Below are positions 15,075 to 16,457 of a stretch of 16,457 nucleotides of DNA, piece after piece. Each line of letters begins with the position of its first letter. The first letter of the stretch is position 1. The notes beneath the pieces were generated by a model that did no database searches, was not told the origin of the DNA, and saw nothing but the letters and a program-made list of their open reading frames with translations. Source of the stretch: Clostridiales bacterium UBA1758 (GTDB taxonomy: Bacteria > Bacillota > Clostridia > Oscillospirales > UBA1758); NCBI GenBank assembly GCA_002315595.1, contig DCHG01000058.1, positions 1 to 16,457 of the forward strand, written 5' to 3'. Position numbers and translations under genes: made by a program.

Positions 15075-15398
15075 TCACATCACGCGGATCAGGATCATGT
15101 AAAGGGCCGTTCCGACGGAAATACTGAGAATGGTGTTGCGCCGTATCAGATGGACGACTGCGACCACCGCAACGGACAAAAGAACCGGGACGATTTCCGT
15201 CGCATCATAAAAGGAATCGTCCTGCATGCAATAGACGACGAGAAGCCCCATCATCGCCGGTGGAAGTACCTTTTCAAAATAGCCGATGATTTGCGGCAAT
15301 TTCGAGATGTTCTTGAAAACCGCAAACGGCAGAAAACGCGTCACCCATACCCCGACGGCAAGCACCAAAACGATCAGTGCGATCTGTTGATTACTCAC
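15075..15398 (-). CDS. azlD: AzlD family branched-chain amino acid transport subunit
   Basis: This 107-residue protein is almost entirely hydrophobic, with three to four membrane segments and an early TRFLPF motif typical of AzlD. AzlD pairs with AzlC to export branched-chain amino acids or analogues such as 4-azaleucine, at the cytoplasmic membrane. Translation begins at a GTG (15398) whose first 8 nt overlap the last codons of azlC, a sign of translational coupling. A weak GGGTGAT site lies upstream. Pairing with azlC makes the assignment firm. Confidence 0.88.
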   Translation of the reverse strand: MSNQQIALIVLVLAVGVWVTRFLPFAVFKNISKLPQIIGYFEKVLPPAMMGLLVVYCMQDDSFYDATEIVPVLLSVAVVAVVHLIRRNTILSISVGTALYMILIRVM

Positions 15399-16083
15399 GA
15401 CCGATCACCCGCCTTCCCGCCAAAAAGACAACGGTCATGATCACCATTGCCGCAAGAACGAAATTCGACGCATCAAAGAAAATAAGTGCAAGCACGCTGA
15501 CCGCCATGCCGACGACTCCGCTTTTTAAGCCGACCTTCGTCTTTGTCTGTTCGATGAACAAAACGACAAACAACGCCGTCAAAACGAAATCCAATCCTTC
15601 CAAATCGACCTTCACGGTATTGCCGAAAACAACGCCTAACACGGTACCGAAATTCCAATAAAGATAATCGAGCAGTGTCACGAAAAAGTAAAAGGCTTTT
15701 TTGCTCACGCCGTCAGGGGCTTCCGTCGCGGAAAGAATGGAAAAGGTTTCATCAGTCAGACCGAAAATCAAAAACGGCTTCGTTGCACCGACGCCGTCAT
15801 ACTTTTTCAGCATCGGAATTCCGTAAAACAAATGTCGCGCACTGAGACTGATTCCGAAAATCAGCGATCCGATCGGATCGAACACTGAACCCAACATCGG
15901 CACCGCCGCAAATTCCAACGCGCCCGAATAGATCAGCACACTCATCAAAACGGGAACCCACCAATCGAGCCCCGAAGTGCCCGCGACCAAGCCGAACGCA
16001 AGACCGAGAAACACATAACCCGCCATCACGGGAAGCGTCATCCGGAGGGCAAATCGCAATGTCGAAAATAATGTTTTTTTCAT
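15391..16083 (-). CDS. azlC: AzlC family branched-chain amino acid permease
   Basis: This 230-residue integral membrane protein is the larger subunit of the AzlCD exporter. The N-terminal GYVFLGLAFG segment, then VLIYSGALEFAAVPML, the ISLSARHLFYGIPM motif and FGLTDETF follow the AzlC order, with about six membrane segments. The start at 16083 has GGAG 7 nt upstream (the ATG at 16098 would include that site in the coding sequence). It is the first gene of azlC-azlD-ygjV. The 86 nt upstream contain no convincing promoter, although a strong tRNA terminator separates it from the tRNA cluster. No Lrp-type regulator, often seen beside azlCD, is present in the window. Confidence 0.9.
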   Translation of the reverse strand: MKKTLFSTLRFALRMTLPVMAGYVFLGLAFGLVAGTSGLDWWVPVLMSVLIYSGALEFAAVPMLGSVFDPIGSLIFGISLSARHLFYGIPMLKKYDGVGATKPFLIFGLTDETFSILSATEAPDGVSKKAFYFFVTLLDYLYWNFGTVLGVVFGNTVKVDLEGLDFVLTALFVVLFIEQTKTKVGLKSGVVGMAVSVLALIFFDASNFVLAAMVIMTVVFLAGRRVIGRE

Positions 16084-16169
16084 TTTCCTGCTCCGCAATA
16101 CAAAACCGACAAATCATCACACGGATCATTTCGGCAAAAACCGACCGTCTTTTCCGAATTTCCCACGGA

Positions 16170-16207
16170 ATAAAACAAACCTCTTATTCGCCGACGAATA
16201 AGAGGTT
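16170..16207 (-). terminator. intrinsic terminator of the tRNA cluster
   Basis: A perfect 13-bp stem, AACCTCTTATTCG with its complement (16178-16190 and 16195-16207), has a 4-nt loop and is followed on the minus strand by TGTTTTATT. It ends the Asp-Phe-Gly tRNA transcript 6 nt after the CCA of tRNA-Gly. Confidence 0.93.
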
Positions 16208-16213
16208 CATACT

Positions 16214-16289
16214 TGGAGCGGATGACGAGGCTCGAACTCGCTACCTCCACCTTGGCAAGGTGGCGCTCTACCAGATGAGCTACATCCGC
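16214..16289 (-). tRNA. tRNA-Gly (GCC anticodon)
   Basis: On the minus strand a 76-nt cloverleaf runs from GCGGATG to CATCCGC, with discriminator U and an encoded CCA. The anticodon stem CCACC/GGTGG encloses TTGCCAA, giving anticodon GCC. The T-arm contains GTTCGAGC. It is the last tRNA of the cluster, 4 nt after tRNA-Phe. Confidence 0.97.
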
Positions 16290-16293
16290 AAAT

Positions 16294-16369
16294 TGGTGCC
16301 TTCGGCCGGAATCGAACCAGCGACACGTGGATTTTCAGTCCACTGCTCTACCAACTGAGCTACAAAGGC
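16294..16369 (-). tRNA. tRNA-Phe (GAA anticodon)
   Basis: On the minus strand a 76-nt cloverleaf runs from GCCTTTG to CGAAGGC (one G-U pair), with discriminator A and an encoded CCA. The anticodon stem GTGGA/TCCAC encloses CTGAAAA, giving anticodon GAA. The T-loop TTCGATT is canonical. Confidence 0.97.
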
Positions 16370-16378
16370 ATAAAATCA

Positions 16379-16401
16379 GCCTGTAAATTGAATTTACAGG
16401 C
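16379..16401 (-). repeat. perfect palindromic hairpin between tRNA-Asp and tRNA-Phe
   Basis: GCCTGTAAATT and its exact reverse complement are separated by a single base, giving a 9-bp stem with a 5-nt loop or longer. On the minus strand it is followed by TGATTTTAT. It occupies most of the 37-nt spacer between the two tRNAs and may be a weak terminator or a processing signal. Confidence 0.6.
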
Positions 16402-16406
16402 CTCTT

Positions 16407-16457
16407 TGGCGACCCGGAACGGGCTCGAACCGTCGACCTCTAGCGTGACAGGCTAGC
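16407..16457 (-). tRNA. tRNA-Asp (GTC anticodon), 5' part cut off by the window edge
   Basis: The minus strand shows the anticodon stem CTAGC/GCTAG around CTGTCAC, giving anticodon GTC. A T-arm with GGTTCGAGCC, the 3' acceptor strand CCGGGTC, discriminator G (typical of tRNA-Asp) and an encoded CCA follow. The acceptor 5' strand and D-arm lie beyond position 16457. Confidence 0.93.

Noticed and set aside
15034..15078. GTG start at 15078 for the YgjV-family gene, overlapping the azlD stop
   Set aside because: A GAGG site 6 nt before the ATG at 15033 and the hydrophilic nature of the extra 15 residues favour the shorter form, although translational coupling cannot be excluded.

Overview
The window looks like a chromosomal segment of an anaerobic, probably gut- or rumen-dwelling Firmicute (Clostridia-like). 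This is inferred from AGGAG-type ribosome binding sites, TTGnAA/TATAAT promoters, intrinsic terminators, tRNA genes with encoded CCA, AzlCD and YgjV-type membrane proteins, and cytoplasmic glycosidases next to flavin reductases. No marker gene allows a firmer placement. Almost everything is on the minus strand; only one gene (7262-7939) is clearly on the plus strand.

Right edge (transcribed leftward): a tRNA cluster Asp(GTC, cut by the window end) - Phe(GAA) - Gly(GCC) closed by a strong terminator, then azlC-azlD (branched-chain amino acid export type) with a YgjV-family membrane protein behind them.

Centre right: a free-standing FAD-dependent oxidoreductase (13124-14404) with its own promoter and terminator, then a tight three-gene glycosidase operon: a GH20-like enzyme, a clan GH-A (GH5/cellulase-like) enzyme and a GH78 alpha-L-rhamnosidase. 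None has a signal peptide at its best-supported start, so glycosides would be cleaved in the cytoplasm after uptake. No transporter or regulator lies in the window.

Centre left: a convergent DUF2461 gene separates that operon from a second catabolic-looking operon: an Old Yellow Enzyme family flavin/Fe-S oxidoreductase, an SDR, and a fumarate-reductase-type flavoprotein, packed with gaps of 12 and 1 nt. The same three enzyme classes perform the successive reductions of daidzein to equol in other gut bacteria. With an alpha-L-rhamnosidase nearby, reduction of a rhamnosylated plant compound after deglycosylation is a reasonable but unproven hypothesis.

Left part: a small membrane-anchored acidic protein of unknown role, a CofE-like (F420:glutamate ligase family) protein in a context with no visible F420 genes, and the ATP-pyrophosphatase subunit of a GMP synthase that lacks the usual fused glutamine amidotransferase domain.

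No mobile element, CRISPR array or phage gene was seen, and no gene-free stretch exceeds 200 bases.
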